Below, in pieces: positions 36,645 to 47,365 of a DNA stretch of 64,000 bases (positions are counted from its first letter, which is position 1; each line of letters opens with the position of its first letter). The position numbers were made by a program, and so were the translations under genes. The stretch is from Actinotalea lenta. Its GTDB lineage: Bacteria; Actinomycetota; Actinomycetes; Actinomycetales; Cellulomonadaceae. The stretch spans positions 1,481,446 through 1,545,445 of the forward strand of contig NZ_JAUQYP010000001.1 in assembly GCF_030586465.1 (NCBI RefSeq). The letters are read 5' to 3'. Under the pieces are notes generated by a model that did not search any database, was not told where the DNA came from, and saw only the letters and a program-made list of their open reading frames with translations.

Positions 36645-36650
36645 ACCGTG
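36645..36650 (-). promoter_or_regulatory. Weak candidate leaderless -10 box of the GT2-GtrA gene
   Basis: CACGGT on the reverse strand lies 6 nt before the ATG. Confidence 0.25.
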
Positions 36651-36786
36651 GCCCGCGTCGGTGCGTGCAGGCTGAGGCGAGCCTGTGCGCACCCTGTGAG
36701 CCTCCGCGCGGGGTGCACGCCCGGAGCTGCCGGGCGCCTCGCCGACGCAGGGTCCCAAACAGCCCCGCGCGCGCGGCCCGCTGCCC

Positions 36787-36792
36787 TAGGCT
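36787..36792 (+). promoter_or_regulatory. Candidate -10 box of the V-ATPase operon
   Basis: TAGGCT lies 19 nt before the first ATG, leaving a short leader with GGAGG. An in-frame GTG at 36797 is too close to the box to be preferred. Confidence 0.45.
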
Positions 36793-36811
36793 CGAGGTGC
36801 GGAGGCGTCGT

Positions 36812-37231
36812 ATGGCGTGGCAGAGCATCCTCGACCGGTTCCGCCCTGTGGGTGCACCGGGTCCCGCCGGGCCTGCCGGTGTGCCCAGCCAGGACGCGAC
36901 GGGCCCGGCGGCTGAGCTCGCGGCGGTCTTCGAGGCGCTGCGCCCCGACGTCGAGCAGGCCTCGCGCACCGTGGCCGAGGCCCGCGTGCGGGCCCAGCGG
37001 CTGGTCGCCGATGCGCGCGACGGGGCCGCGGCCGAGCTGGCCGCGGCGCGCTCTCGGGCTCCCGCCGTCCGTGAGGAGGCCCGGCTGGCCGCGGAGCAGC
37101 AGGCGGCGTCGGAGGCCGAGGCCCTGACGGCCCGCGCCGACGCGGAGGTGGCCGTGCTCGCCGAGCGTGGCCGGGCGCGGCTGCCCGGCATGGTCGACGA
37201 CGTGCTGAGCAGGCTCGTGGAGCAGCCATGA
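36812..37231 (+). CDS. V-type ATPase peripheral-stalk subunit (G/H type)
   Basis: A 139-residue protein whose residues about 40-120 form an Ala/Glu/Arg-rich coiled coil (VEQASRTVAEARVRAQRLVADARDGAAAELAAARSRA), ending in RLPGMVDDVLSRLVEQP. Position at the head of the operon and composition match the stalk subunit that pairs with subunit E. The N-terminal 30 residues are Gly/Pro-rich and unusual. GGAGG lies 6 nt before the ATG. Coupled to the next gene by ATGA. Confidence 0.75.
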   Translation: MAWQSILDRFRPVGAPGPAGPAGVPSQDATGPAAELAAVFEALRPDVEQASRTVAEARVRAQRLVADARDGAAAELAAARSRAPAVREEARLAAEQQAASEAEALTARADAEVAVLAERGRARLPGMVDDVLSRLVEQP

Positions 37232-38163
37232 CGAGCGCCGACTGGGTCGCGGCGAGCACGCGTGCGCGGGCCATGGCTCGCGGACGGGTCGGGGCCGGGG
37301 CGTGCCGAACGGCGGCAGCGACGGGGGAGTGGAGCGCCGCGCTGCGCGTCCTCGCGCCGACGGCCGCGGGCCCACGGCTCGCGAGATGCCGCACGCTGGC
37401 CGAGGCGGACCTGGCCGGGCGGGCCGCTCTCGTGTGGTCCGTCCGGGTGCTCGCCGGCTGGATCCCGGCACGCGGCACCGGTGTGGTCCGGGCGCTGGCC
37501 GCCGGGGCCGAGGTCGCGAACCTCACCGCGATGGCCGCGCGCCTCGCGGGCGGCCAGGCGCACGTCGCCGTACAGGACGGTGACGTGCCGCTCGACCTCG
37601 GGGCGCTCGCCACCGCCTGGCCCCGGTTGAGCGGCGCGACGTCCGTCGCTCAGCTGCGCGAGGCGCTGCGACGCTCCCCCTGGGGCGACCCGGGCTCGCC
37701 GGAGGAGCTGCCCGACGTGCTCACCGCGGTGTGGCTGCGGCGGCTGGTCGCGGAGGTGCCGGCCACGCGGGCGTGGGCACGGTGCGCGGCCGCGCTCCTC
37801 GTGGCGCGCCGGAGCCTGCTCGATCAGCCGCCGGTCCCTCGGCTGGTCGCCGTGCTGGGCCCGGTGCTGGGCCGCTCCTGGTCGGCCGCGCACACGCCGG
37901 ACGCCCTGCGCTCGGCGCTGTCGCCGGCCGTCGCCCGGTGCCTGGAGGGCGTGACCGCGGCGGACGACCTGTGGCGTGCCGAGGCGCGGCTGCGAGGGCA
38001 GGTGCAGGCCGACGGCTTCGGGCTGCTGCGCCGCGGGGTGCCCGGTCCCGACGTGGTCGTGGGCGCCGTCGCGGTGCTCGCGGTGGACTCCTGGCGCGTG
38101 ACGGCCGCGCTCGCGGCCGCAGCGGCGGGCGGGGCGAGCGAGGTGCTCGATGTCGTGGCGTGA
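37228..38163 (+). CDS. ntpC: V-type ATPase subunit C (AC39/d-like)
   Basis: A 311-residue, helix-rich soluble protein with a V_ATPase subunit C pattern (VAASTRARAMARGRV at the start, repeated LRVL/LAALA helices, GLLRRGVPGPDVVVGAVAVLAV near the end). Subunit C forms the socket between the central shaft and the membrane ring. Identity rests partly on its place between the stalk and I subunits. Divergent from archaeal homologues. The ATG overlaps the preceding stop. Confidence 0.75.
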   Translation: MTSADWVAASTRARAMARGRVGAGACRTAAATGEWSAALRVLAPTAAGPRLARCRTLAEADLAGRAALVWSVRVLAGWIPARGTGVVRALAAGAEVANLTAMAARLAGGQAHVAVQDGDVPLDLGALATAWPRLSGATSVAQLREALRRSPWGDPGSPEELPDVLTAVWLRRLVAEVPATRAWARCAAALLVARRSLLDQPPVPRLVAVLGPVLGRSWSAAHTPDALRSALSPAVARCLEGVTAADDLWRAEARLRGQVQADGFGLLRRGVPGPDVVVGAVAVLAVDSWRVTAALAAAAAGGASEVLDVVA

Positions 38164-39824
<1,661 letters not shown>

Positions 39825-39825
<1 letters not shown>

Positions 39826-40052
39826 TGGACTCCGGGGCGAGCACGGGCGGCGTCGTTGCCCTGGGGGAGCGGGACCTGGTCGCGCCGTACGCGCTCGCGG
39901 GGGCGCGGGTGTGGGCGGCCGACACCCCGCAGCAGGTGCGCGCCGCCTGGCAGGAGCTGACCGACGACGTGCTGGTGGTCCTGCTCACCCCCGCGGCCGC
40001 CGCGGTGCTGGCCGCCGCGGCAGGCGGCCCGATGACGGCGGTGCTCCCGTGA
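39825..40052 (+). CDS. V-type ATPase subunit F
   Basis: A 75-residue protein matching the subunit F fold (VVALGERDLVAPYALAGARVWAADTPQQVRAAWQEL, DDVLVVLLTPAAAAVL). F is a central-shaft regulatory subunit. It is shorter than the usual 100 or so residues, with the C-terminal helix largely missing. TGATG overlap upstream and GTGA overlap downstream. Confidence 0.8.
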
Positions 40053-40558
40053 CCGCCTGGCCGGACGAGCTCGCCCCGGTGCGCCGGGCCATGGCCCGCG
40101 CGGCACAGCTGGAGGCCGACGAGCTGCTCGACGACGCCGCACGTGAGTCCGAGTCGATCGCGGCCCGGGCGGCGGCGGATGCCGAGGCGTTGCTCGAGGC
40201 CGCGCGCGAGGACGGCGCCGCCGCGGGGCGCGCCGCGGCCGCCCTGACCGCTGCGCGGGCGCGACGGGCCGCGCACCGCCGCGTCCTCGCCGAGCGCGAG
40301 CGCCTGCGCGACGAGCTCGTGCGGCGTTCGGTCGAGGCGGTGGCGCAGTGGGAGGGCGACGCCCGCCTCGAGGCGTTCGTCCGGCGCCTCACACAGCGGT
40401 GCCACGAGCTGATGGGGCCTGGCGCCGACGTCAGCGCGGCGCCGGGTGGTGGCGTCGTCGCCGTGCACGGCACCCGGCGCCTGGACCTGAGCCTTCCGGT
40501 GCTCGCGGCGCGGACCGCGACCGCCCTCCTGGACGAGGCGGCCGACCCGTGGAGCTGA
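40049..40558 (+). CDS. ntpE: V-type ATPase subunit E
   Basis: A 169-residue peripheral-stalk protein: an N-terminal coiled coil (about 10-100, AAQLEADELLDDAARESESIAARAAADAEALLEAARED) and a small C-terminal domain (VVAVHGTRRLDLSLPVLAARTATALLDE). GTG start, coupled to subunit F. Its 3' end overlaps the catalytic subunit gene by 10 nt. Confidence 0.85.
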   Translation: MTAWPDELAPVRRAMARAAQLEADELLDDAARESESIAARAAADAEALLEAAREDGAAAGRAAAALTAARARRAAHRRVLAERERLRDELVRRSVEAVAQWEGDARLEAFVRRLTQRCHELMGPGADVSAAPGGGVVAVHGTRRLDLSLPVLAARTATALLDEAADPWS

Positions 40559-42261
40559 CCGGTGGGCGGGTCCGCCGGGTCAACGGGCCGCTCGTCGAGG
40601 TCGAGAACCTCGGCGACGTGGCGATGTCCGAGGTCGTCAGGCTCGGCCCGGAGCGGATCGCCGCGGAGGTGGTCGGTCTCGCGGGGGCGCGCGCGACGTT
40701 GCAGGCGTACGAGTACACCGGCGGGTTGCGTCCGGGCGACCGCGCAGAGGCCACGGGGGATCGGCTCGCCGGGTTGTTCGGGCCCGGGCTGCTCGGCCAG
40801 GCGTTCGACGGCCTGCTGCGGCCGCTGTCCGGCGCACCGGTCTGGCTCACGCCGCACCGCGAGGTGGACGCCGCGGCCCGGGCGTGGCACTTCGAGCCGG
40901 CCGTGGCCCTCGGGGACCAGGTCGAGCCTGGAGACCTGCTGGGCACCGTCCCGCAGACCGGACCGGTCGAGCACCGCCTGGTCGCCCCGGTTCGCGGCCC
41001 GGTGACCTGGCTCGCCGACGGATCGCTCGGCGCGACGGACCCCGCCGTGCGGGTGGGCGACATCCCGGTGCCGCTGGCGCATCGGTGGCCCATCCGGGTG
41101 CCGCGGCGGTTCCGGGAACGGCTGTCCGACGTCGTCCCGCTGCACACCGGGCAGCGCGTGCTCGACCTGCTGTACCCGATCGCCCGGGGGACCGCCGCCG
41201 CCGTCCCCGGCGGCTTCGGGACCGGCAAGACGCTGCTCCTGCAGCAGATCGCCAAGTGGAGCGAGGCCGACGTGGTGGTCTACGTCGGCTGCGGGGAGCG
41301 CGGCAACGAGATGGCCGAGGTGCTCGACGAGCTCGCTCAGGTCCCCGACGAGCGCACCGGTGGTCGGCTGGTGGACCGCACGGTCATCATCGCGAACACC
41401 TCGAACATGCCGATGATGGCGCGCGAGGCGAGCATCCACAGCGGCATCGCGGTCGCCGAGTACTTCCGCGACATGGGTTACGACGCGGTGGTCATCGCCG
41501 ACTCGACCTCGCGCTGGGCCGAGGCGCTGCGGGAGTTCGCCAACCGGACCGGTGACCTCCCCGCGGAGGAGGGCTACCCCGCCACCCTCGCCTCCCAGCT
41601 CGCGGCGTTCTACGAGCGCGCGGGGCGCGTGGTCACCCTCGGCGGACGCACGGCGTCGACCACGGTGATCGGGGCGGTCTCGCCCCCCGGCGGCGACATG
41701 ACCGAACCGGTGACCACCGCGACCCAGCGGTTCATCCGCTCGCTGTGGCTGCTGGACCGCGAGCTTGCCTACGCCCGGCACTACCCCGCGGTGACCTGGG
41801 CGGGGTCGTTCGCGCGGGACGCCGACGCGGTCGGGCTGTGGCACGCGGCCCGGGGCGACCCGGGGTGGCGGGCGCGCCGCGCGACCGCCACGGCGCTGCT
41901 CGCCGAGGCGGACCGCCTCGCCTCGCTGGCCGAGGTGATCGGCACCGCGTCCCTGCCGGCCCACGAGCGCGTCGTGCTGCTGGCCGGCCAGCTGCTGCGC
42001 GACGCCGTGCTGCAGCAGAACGCCCTGGTCGCCAACGACGCGTCCTGCTCGGTCGCCAAGGGTGCCGCGTTGCTGACCACCGTGCTGGACGTCGTGGAGA
42101 CCTGCCAGCGGCTGGTCGCGCGGGGCGTCGCGGCGACCACGGTCGAGGAGGCCGACCTCGCCGACCTCGTCCGGGTCCGCGAGGAGGTCGGGCCGGACGA
42201 CGCCGACGGCGTGCTGCGTCGGCGCGAGGAGGTCCTGGCGAGGCTGGAGGCCCTGACATGA
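40549..42261 (+). CDS. ntpA: V-type ATPase catalytic subunit A
   Basis: A 570-residue catalytic subunit. P-loop GGFGTGKT (about 221-228), catalytic Glu in GCGERGNEMAEVL, Walker B VVIADSTSRWAEALRE, the A-specific non-homologous insert at about 110-180, and EEGYPATLASQLAAFYERAGRV. GTG start at 40549 (VELTGGRVRRVNGPLVEV). The longer upstream frame overlaps subunit E and is a shadow. It can work in ATP synthesis or hydrolysis direction; the organism presumably also has an F-type enzyme, not seen here. Confidence 0.97.
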   Translation: MELTGGRVRRVNGPLVEVENLGDVAMSEVVRLGPERIAAEVVGLAGARATLQAYEYTGGLRPGDRAEATGDRLAGLFGPGLLGQAFDGLLRPLSGAPVWLTPHREVDAAARAWHFEPAVALGDQVEPGDLLGTVPQTGPVEHRLVAPVRGPVTWLADGSLGATDPAVRVGDIPVPLAHRWPIRVPRRFRERLSDVVPLHTGQRVLDLLYPIARGTAAAVPGGFGTGKTLLLQQIAKWSEADVVVYVGCGERGNEMAEVLDELAQVPDERTGGRLVDRTVIIANTSNMPMMAREASIHSGIAVAEYFRDMGYDAVVIADSTSRWAEALREFANRTGDLPAEEGYPATLASQLAAFYERAGRVVTLGGRTASTTVIGAVSPPGGDMTEPVTTATQRFIRSLWLLDRELAYARHYPAVTWAGSFARDADAVGLWHAARGDPGWRARRATATALLAEADRLASLAEVIGTASLPAHERVVLLAGQLLRDAVLQQNALVANDASCSVAKGAALLTTVLDVVETCQRLVARGVAATTVEEADLADLVRVREEVGPDDADGVLRRREEVLARLEALT

Positions 42262-43682
42262 CCGCCGAGCGGGTCCCGGACCCCGGCGTCGCGCCGGGGG
42301 CGGTGGACCTGGGCGCCGAGATCGCCTTCTCCGACGTGCGCGAGCTGCGCGGACCCCTGCTCGTGGTCGGCGACGTGACGGGGGTCGGCTGGGACGAGTT
42401 CGCCACCGTCGACGTCGACGGCGGGGTATCTCGGCACGGGCTGGTGCTCGAGGTGGACGACGACCTCGCGGTGCTCCAGGTGCTCGAAGGCACCGCCGGG
42501 CTGGTCCCGGGCGGCGTGTGGGTGCGGTTCGCGGGCCGTCCTCTGCAGGTGCGGGTGAGCACCGACTGGTACGGCCGGGTGTGCAACGGCCGCGGCGAGC
42601 CGTTGGACGGCGGCCCGCCCGTCGGTGGCTCCCCGCGGCCCGTGGCCGGCTGGCCGCTCAACCCGACCCGGCGGGAGCCGCCGCGCGAGGCGGTGCTCAC
42701 CGGTGTGTCCGTGCTGGACACGCTGACCACTCTGGTCCGCGGACAGAAGCTGCCGATCTTCTCGGTGCCCGGGCTGCCACACCTGACGCTGGCCACCCAG
42801 ATCGCGGCGCGCGCCACCACGGCGGGCGAGGGCTTCCGCGTGGTCTTCGCCGGCATGGGTCTCACGCACGCCGACATCGCCTACGTCCGCGACCGGCTCG
42901 AGGAACGCTCCGCCGCGGGCGAGCTGGTGCTGCTGCTCAACGCGGCCGACGACCCGGTGATCGAGCGCGTGCTGACCCCGCGCATCGCGCTGACCGTCGC
43001 CGAGCACCTGGCGTTCGAGCACGGGGACGACGTGCTCGTCGTGATGTCGGACATGACCTCCTACGCCGAGGCCGTGCGCGAGGTGGCGGCCGCACGGCGC
43101 GAGATCCCGGCTCGGCGCGGGTACCCCGGCTATCTCTACAGCGACCTGGCCAGCCTGTACGAGCGTTGCGGCCGGGTGCGCGGCCGGCCGGGCTCGGTGA
43201 CCGTCGTGCCGGTGCTCACGATGCCGTCGGGGGACATCACCCACCCGGTACCCGACCTCACCGGCTACATCACCGAGGGCCAGATCGTGCTGTCGCCCGA
43301 GGTCGACGCGCGCGGCGTGTACCCCCCGGTGGACGTGCTGTCCTCGCTGTCCCGGCTCATGCGCTCCGGCGCAGGCCCCGGTCGGACCCGCGAGGACCAC
43401 CTTCCTGTCGCCGCGCAGGTGCTGGCGGCGCTCGCGCGGGCGCGGCAGGCCGCCGAGCTGGGCGAGCTCGTCGGCGTCGCGGCGCTGAGCCAGACCGACC
43501 GGGCCTACCTCACGTTCCGCGAGACCGTGGAGCGGGACCTGTTCGCCCAGGGCGGTGACGAGGGCCGGCCGATGGGCGACTCCCTGGACCGCGCGTGGCG
43601 CGCGCTGGACGTGCTGCCCCGTCGCGAGCTGACCATGCTGCCCGCGGCGATGGTCGCCGAGCACCTGGGGGGTGTGTCGTGA
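42258..43682 (+). CDS. ntpB: V-type ATPase regulatory subunit B
   Basis: A 474-residue non-catalytic nucleotide-binding subunit, with the degenerate P-loop region replaced by SVPGLPHLTLATQIA and family blocks LVRGQKLPIFS, VVFAGMGLTHADIAYVRDRLEE, RIALTVAEHLAFEHGDDVLVVMSDMTSYAEAVREVAAARREIPARRGYPGYLYSDLA (in part) and PDLTGYITEGQIVLSPEVDARGVYPPVDVLSSLSRLM. Coupled to subunits A and D by 4-nt overlaps. Confidence 0.97.
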   Translation: MTAERVPDPGVAPGAVDLGAEIAFSDVRELRGPLLVVGDVTGVGWDEFATVDVDGGVSRHGLVLEVDDDLAVLQVLEGTAGLVPGGVWVRFAGRPLQVRVSTDWYGRVCNGRGEPLDGGPPVGGSPRPVAGWPLNPTRREPPREAVLTGVSVLDTLTTLVRGQKLPIFSVPGLPHLTLATQIAARATTAGEGFRVVFAGMGLTHADIAYVRDRLEERSAAGELVLLLNAADDPVIERVLTPRIALTVAEHLAFEHGDDVLVVMSDMTSYAEAVREVAAARREIPARRGYPGYLYSDLASLYERCGRVRGRPGSVTVVPVLTMPSGDITHPVPDLTGYITEGQIVLSPEVDARGVYPPVDVLSSLSRLMRSGAGPGRTREDHLPVAAQVLAALARARQAAELGELVGVAALSQTDRAYLTFRETVERDLFAQGGDEGRPMGDSLDRAWRALDVLPRRELTMLPAAMVAEHLGGVS

Positions 43683-44281
43683 ACGTCGGCAGGGCCGGGC
43701 GGGTGCGCGTGCAGCGTCGGCTGGCGGTCGCGCGGCGCGGGGCCGAGCTGCTGGACCGCAAGCGGCACCTGCTCGCCGAGGAGCTCGAGCGTCTCGAGCT
43801 CGCCGCCGACCGGGCCGGTGGGGAGTGGCGGCTCGCGGCCGCGGAGGCCCGGCGCTGGGCCGGGCGCGCCACCGCCCTGGACGGGCCGTCGACCATCCGG
43901 CTGGCCGCCCCTGCGAGCCCGGCCGTGGCGACGGTGACCTGGGGTGCCACGATGGGTGTGGCGTTCCCTGTCGACGCGTCGACCCGGTGCCCACCGGAGC
44001 GCGTCGTGGGTGGGTCCTCCGCGCTCGTGCTCGCGGCTGAGGCCCACCGCGCCGCGCTGGACGCCGGGGTCGCGCACGCCGCGGCGCTCGCAGCCGTCGG
44101 CCGGGTCCGCGCCGAGCTCGCCGCCACGCGGACGCGGCAGCGGGCGGTCGAGCGGCACTGGATCCCCCGACTGGAGGGCGAGCTCGCCACGATCGAGCGG
44201 GCGTTGGCCGATCTGGAGCTCGAGGAGGCGCTCCGGCTGCGTTGGGCGGCCGGGGCGGTCGCAACGGGGAGGCGACGATGA
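43679..44281 (+). CDS. ntpD: V-type ATPase central shaft subunit D
   Basis: A 200-residue coiled-coil subunit: VQRRLAVARRGAELLDRKRHLLAEELERLE (N-terminal helix) and VERHWIPRLEGELATIERALADLELEEALRL (C-terminal helix), flanking a variable middle domain. D forms the rotating shaft. GTG overlaps the subunit B stop; its own stop overlaps the next ATG. Confidence 0.93.
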   Translation: MNVGRAGRVRVQRRLAVARRGAELLDRKRHLLAEELERLELAADRAGGEWRLAAAEARRWAGRATALDGPSTIRLAAPASPAVATVTWGATMGVAFPVDASTRCPPERVVGGSSALVLAAEAHRAALDAGVAHAAALAAVGRVRAELAATRTRQRAVERHWIPRLEGELATIERALADLELEEALRLRWAAGAVATGRRR

Positions 44282-44733
44282 CCACCACACCCGCCGGCGT
44301 CGTCCTGGTCGCCGTCACCGACTCCGAGGCGGCCTTCGCCGCGGCGGCCGTCGCCGTGGCGTACGCCGGTGCCCTGCACGCCAGGCTCCGCGCCGTCACC
44401 GTGCTCCCGGCCGACGCCGCCGAGCGGAGCCGGCCCGAGAGCGCCGTGCTGCGCGACGAGGCCGCCGACGCCGCCCTGCGGCACGTTGCCGCACTCGCGG
44501 AGCGGGCAGGCGTGGACGCCACCGGCACGACCCGGCACGGGGGCGTCGCGGCGCAGATCCTCGCCGAGGCGTCCGCCTGTGGTGCGGAGCTCGTGGTGAT
44601 GGCGCGCGTCGCCCGCCCCGGCCACGCCCTGCCCACCGTGGGCTCCCAGACGTTGCGGGTCCTGGAGTTCGCCACCGTCCCGGTGCTCGTCGTGCCCACC
44701 CAGGTGCACCGGCCGGGGTGGCACGTCTCCTGA
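44278..44733 (+). CDS. Universal stress protein (UspA-like)
   Basis: A 151-residue single UspA domain: VVLVAVTDSEAAFAAAAVAVAYAGAL, HGGVAAQILAEASACGAELVVMARV, and LPTVGSQTLRVLEFATVPVLVVP. The usual ATP-binding G-2x-G-9x-G(S/T) motif is only partly matched (ARVARPGHALPTVGSQT). It is translationally coupled to V-ATPase subunit D, so its level should follow that of the ATPase; a link between energy status and the pump is inferred from this. Confidence 0.85.
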   Translation: MTTTPAGVVLVAVTDSEAAFAAAAVAVAYAGALHARLRAVTVLPADAAERSRPESAVLRDEAADAALRHVAALAERAGVDATGTTRHGGVAAQILAEASACGAELVVMARVARPGHALPTVGSQTLRVLEFATVPVLVVPTQVHRPGWHVS

Positions 44734-44764
44734 GGCCGGAAGGGCGGCGCCCAGGTGCCGCGTC

Positions 44765-44770
44765 TAGGGT
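44765..44770 (+). promoter_or_regulatory. Candidate -10 box of the GH31 gene
   Basis: TAGGGT lies 22 nt before the ATG and is followed by GAGGAG at 44784-44789, so this promoter is leadered. Confidence 0.45.
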
Positions 44771-44792
44771 GGCCGGGACACCCGAGGAGATC

Positions 44793-47207
44793 ATGAGCAC
44801 CCTGGCCGACTTCCGCCGCTTCACCGCGGTCGACAGTGTCCGTCCCGCGGTCCGTGGCCTGCGCGCCCGGGTGGGAGGTGAGCACCTCGAGATCGACGCC
44901 GTCCGCGATGACGTCGTGCGCATCCGGCTCAGCCGCGGGGGCACGTTCGACGAGCCGCCGACGTACGCCGTGGTCGCCGAGCCGCTGGACGTGGAGGTCC
45001 GCACCGAGGTGGGCGACGACGGCGCAGTGCTGGCGACCGGCCGGCTGGTCGTGCGGCTCGAGCTCGACCCGTTCACGCTGACGGTCGACCGCACCGACGG
45101 GACGCGTGTGCTGCGCACGCACCTCGCCGACGACGGCACCCCGTGGACCTACGCCACGCTGAACGACGCCTGGGTGTCCCGGCGCGACCTCGGAGCGGGG
45201 CAGGTGTACGGGCTGGGGGAGCGGACGGGGCCCGGCGACCGGCGCGGCCGGGAGCTGGTGGGCTGGAACGTCGACGTCCTCGACCCGCACCGCACGGCGG
45301 AGTTCACCGCCCGCTGGCCGGCGGGCGACCCGCGCGGAGACCGGATGTCGACCTCCTTCGACCCGTACTACCTGCACGTGCCGTTCTGGTACCACCGGGA
45401 CGAGACCGGAGCGGCGGCCGGCTTCTTCCTGGACAACGCGTACCGCGCCCGGTTCGACCTCACCGGGGCGGAGGCCGATCTGGAGATCGCCGTGGACGGC
45501 GGTCAGTGGTGCGAGTACGTCATCGCCGGACCGGCGATGCCCGACGTGCTGGAGGCCTACACCTGGCTCACCGGGCGCGCACCCCTGCCTCCGTTGTGGG
45601 CGCTGGGCCACCACCAGTGCCGGTGGCACGACTACACGCAGGACGAGGTCGTCGAGCTGGCGGACCGGATGCGCCACGAGGGCGTGCCCTGCGACGTGTA
45701 CTGGCTCGACATCGAGCACATGCGCGGGTACCGGGTCTTCACCTGGGACCCCGAGAAGTTCCCCGACCCGGCCGCCCTGGTCGACGCCCTCGCCGACCGC
45801 GGAGCCAGGCTGGTCACCATCGTGGACCCCGGGGTCAAGGTGGACCCCGGCTGGAACCTGTACGACGACGCCGTCGCGCGCGACCTGCTGTGCCGCACCG
45901 AGGGCGGGGACCTGTTCGTGGGCCACGTGTGGCCGGGCGACACGACGTTCCCGGACTTCGCGGCGCCTGAGGTGCGCCAGTGGTGGAGCGGTCTCAATGC
46001 GGCGCACGTCGCGTCGGGGCTGGCGGGCGTCTGGAACGACATGAACGAACCCGCGACAGGTGCGATCCCCCCGGACCGGATGCGGTTCGACCACACGCGC
46101 GCCCCGCACGAGCGGTTCCACAACCAGTACGCGCTGCTCATGGCGATGGGCACGACGACCGGCCTGCGGGCCGCGCGGCCCGACCTTCGCACCTTCGTGC
46201 TGAGCCGGGCCGGGTTCGCCGGCATCCAGCGCTACAGCGCCACCTGGACCGGGGACAACCTGGCGACGTGGGAGTTCCTCGCCCAGTCGATCCCGATGTC
46301 GACCGGGCTCGGCCTGTCCGGTCAGCCGTTCGTCGGCTCGGACATCGGCGGGTTCGCGGGGGACACCACCGCCGAGCTGCTGACCCGGTGGATGCAGTAC
46401 GGGATGCTCACGCCGTTCGCCCGCAACCACTCGATGATCGACCAGGTCGACCAGTACCCGTGGTCCTTCGGCCCCGAGGTGCTCGACCGGGTGCGCGAGG
46501 CGGTGCGGCTGCGCTACCGGCTGCTGCCCTACCTGTACGCGGCGTTCGTGGAGGCGTCGGCGACCGGGATGCCGGTGCAGCGGCCGCTGGTCCTGGCGGA
46601 CCAGTCCGACCCGGAGCTCGCGCACGTCGACGACGCCTACCTGCTGGGTCCGCACCTGCTGGTGGCGCCGGCGCTCGCCCCAGGGGTGACCGAGCGGCCG
46701 GTCCGGCTGCCGGCCGGCAGGTGGCTCGACTGGCACGTCGACGCCTGGTACGAGGGCGGCCGGGAGGTCGAGGTACCCGCGCCGCCGGACCATGCCCCGC
46801 TGCTCGTCCGAGCGGGTGCGGTGATCCCGATGTGGACCACGGCTCCGCCGTCGACCTCGGGCCACCACCCCGACGTGGTGGACCTGCACCTCGTGGTCCC
46901 GCCCGACGGCGCCGGCCCGGTGGTCTCGATGCTGCAGGAGGACGACGGTCTGACCACGGCAGCCGACGCCGGCGCGCTGTGGCGCACCACGCTCACCGTG
47001 GACCGCGAGGGGCCCGTGGTGCGGGTCGGCGCCGCGGTGGATGGCGACGGCTACCCGGAGCACCGGCGCACCGCGTTCCGGCTCGTCGTGCACGGCGCCG
47101 AGGTGGCCGGCGTGACCCTCGACGGCACGGTCGCCGCCGCGGATGCGACGGGCTGGCTGCTCCCCGTCGGCACCGCACCGTTCGAGGCCGAGGTCACCCT
47201 CGCCTGA
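44793..47207 (+). CDS. GH31 alpha-glucosidase
   Basis: An 804-residue family 31 glycoside hydrolase. The nucleophile is Asp416 in GVWNDMNEP and the acid/base Asp488 in ATWTGDN. The N-terminal beta-sandwich (about 20-260) contains QVYGLGERTG, then the (beta/alpha)8 barrel (PPLWALGHHQCRWHDYTQDEV, VYWLDIEHM) and C-terminal beta domains. No signal peptide, so it acts inside the cell on maltose-, isomaltose- or nigerose-type oligosaccharides. It may work with the sugar-type MFS transporter encoded opposite. GAGGAG precedes the ATG. Confidence 0.95.
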   Translation: MSTLADFRRFTAVDSVRPAVRGLRARVGGEHLEIDAVRDDVVRIRLSRGGTFDEPPTYAVVAEPLDVEVRTEVGDDGAVLATGRLVVRLELDPFTLTVDRTDGTRVLRTHLADDGTPWTYATLNDAWVSRRDLGAGQVYGLGERTGPGDRRGRELVGWNVDVLDPHRTAEFTARWPAGDPRGDRMSTSFDPYYLHVPFWYHRDETGAAAGFFLDNAYRARFDLTGAEADLEIAVDGGQWCEYVIAGPAMPDVLEAYTWLTGRAPLPPLWALGHHQCRWHDYTQDEVVELADRMRHEGVPCDVYWLDIEHMRGYRVFTWDPEKFPDPAALVDALADRGARLVTIVDPGVKVDPGWNLYDDAVARDLLCRTEGGDLFVGHVWPGDTTFPDFAAPEVRQWWSGLNAAHVASGLAGVWNDMNEPATGAIPPDRMRFDHTRAPHERFHNQYALLMAMGTTTGLRAARPDLRTFVLSRAGFAGIQRYSATWTGDNLATWEFLAQSIPMSTGLGLSGQPFVGSDIGGFAGDTTAELLTRWMQYGMLTPFARNHSMIDQVDQYPWSFGPEVLDRVREAVRLRYRLLPYLYAAFVEASATGMPVQRPLVLADQSDPELAHVDDAYLLGPHLLVAPALAPGVTERPVRLPAGRWLDWHVDAWYEGGREVEVPAPPDHAPLLVRAGAVIPMWTTAPPSTSGHHPDVVDLHLVVPPDGAGPVVSMLQEDDGLTTAADAGALWRTTLTVDREGPVVRVGAAVDGDGYPEHRRTAFRLVVHGAEVAGVTLDGTVAAADATGWLLPVGTAPFEAEVTLA

Positions 47208-47262
47208 GCCGTGGCTTGCCCCGCCCCGGGACAGGCGACTGCGTCTCGCCCCCGCGTTCGTC

Positions 47263-47319
47263 GAGATCGGGTGTCCGCGCCGAGATCGGGTGCAGATCTC
47301 GCGGCGGACACCCGACCTC
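47263..47319. repeat. Long intergenic inverted repeat (REP-like)
   Basis: Arms 47263-47287 and 47295-47319 are 25 nt long, pair with three mismatches, and enclose a 7-nt loop. The left arm carries GAGATCGGGTG twice (47263 and 47282). It lies between the convergent GH31 and MFS genes, so it could be a bidirectional terminator, but its internal repetition looks like a REP-type element found in several copies per genome. Confidence 0.65.
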
Positions 47320-47365
47320 GGTGCCGGTCGTGGCGCCGGTGGTGGGGTGCCGGGCAGCGCCGAGG

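Noticed and set aside
36797-36811. In-frame GTG five codons before the V-ATPase stalk subunit ATG, as a leaderless start
   Set aside because: It lies only 4 nt after the TAGGCT box, too close for a start site, while the ATG has GGAGG at a good distance.
41781-47093. A 1770-codon open frame on the reverse strand
   Set aside because: It is antisense to V-ATPase A/B/D, Usp and GH31, all with intact motifs. No homology in the reverse translation.
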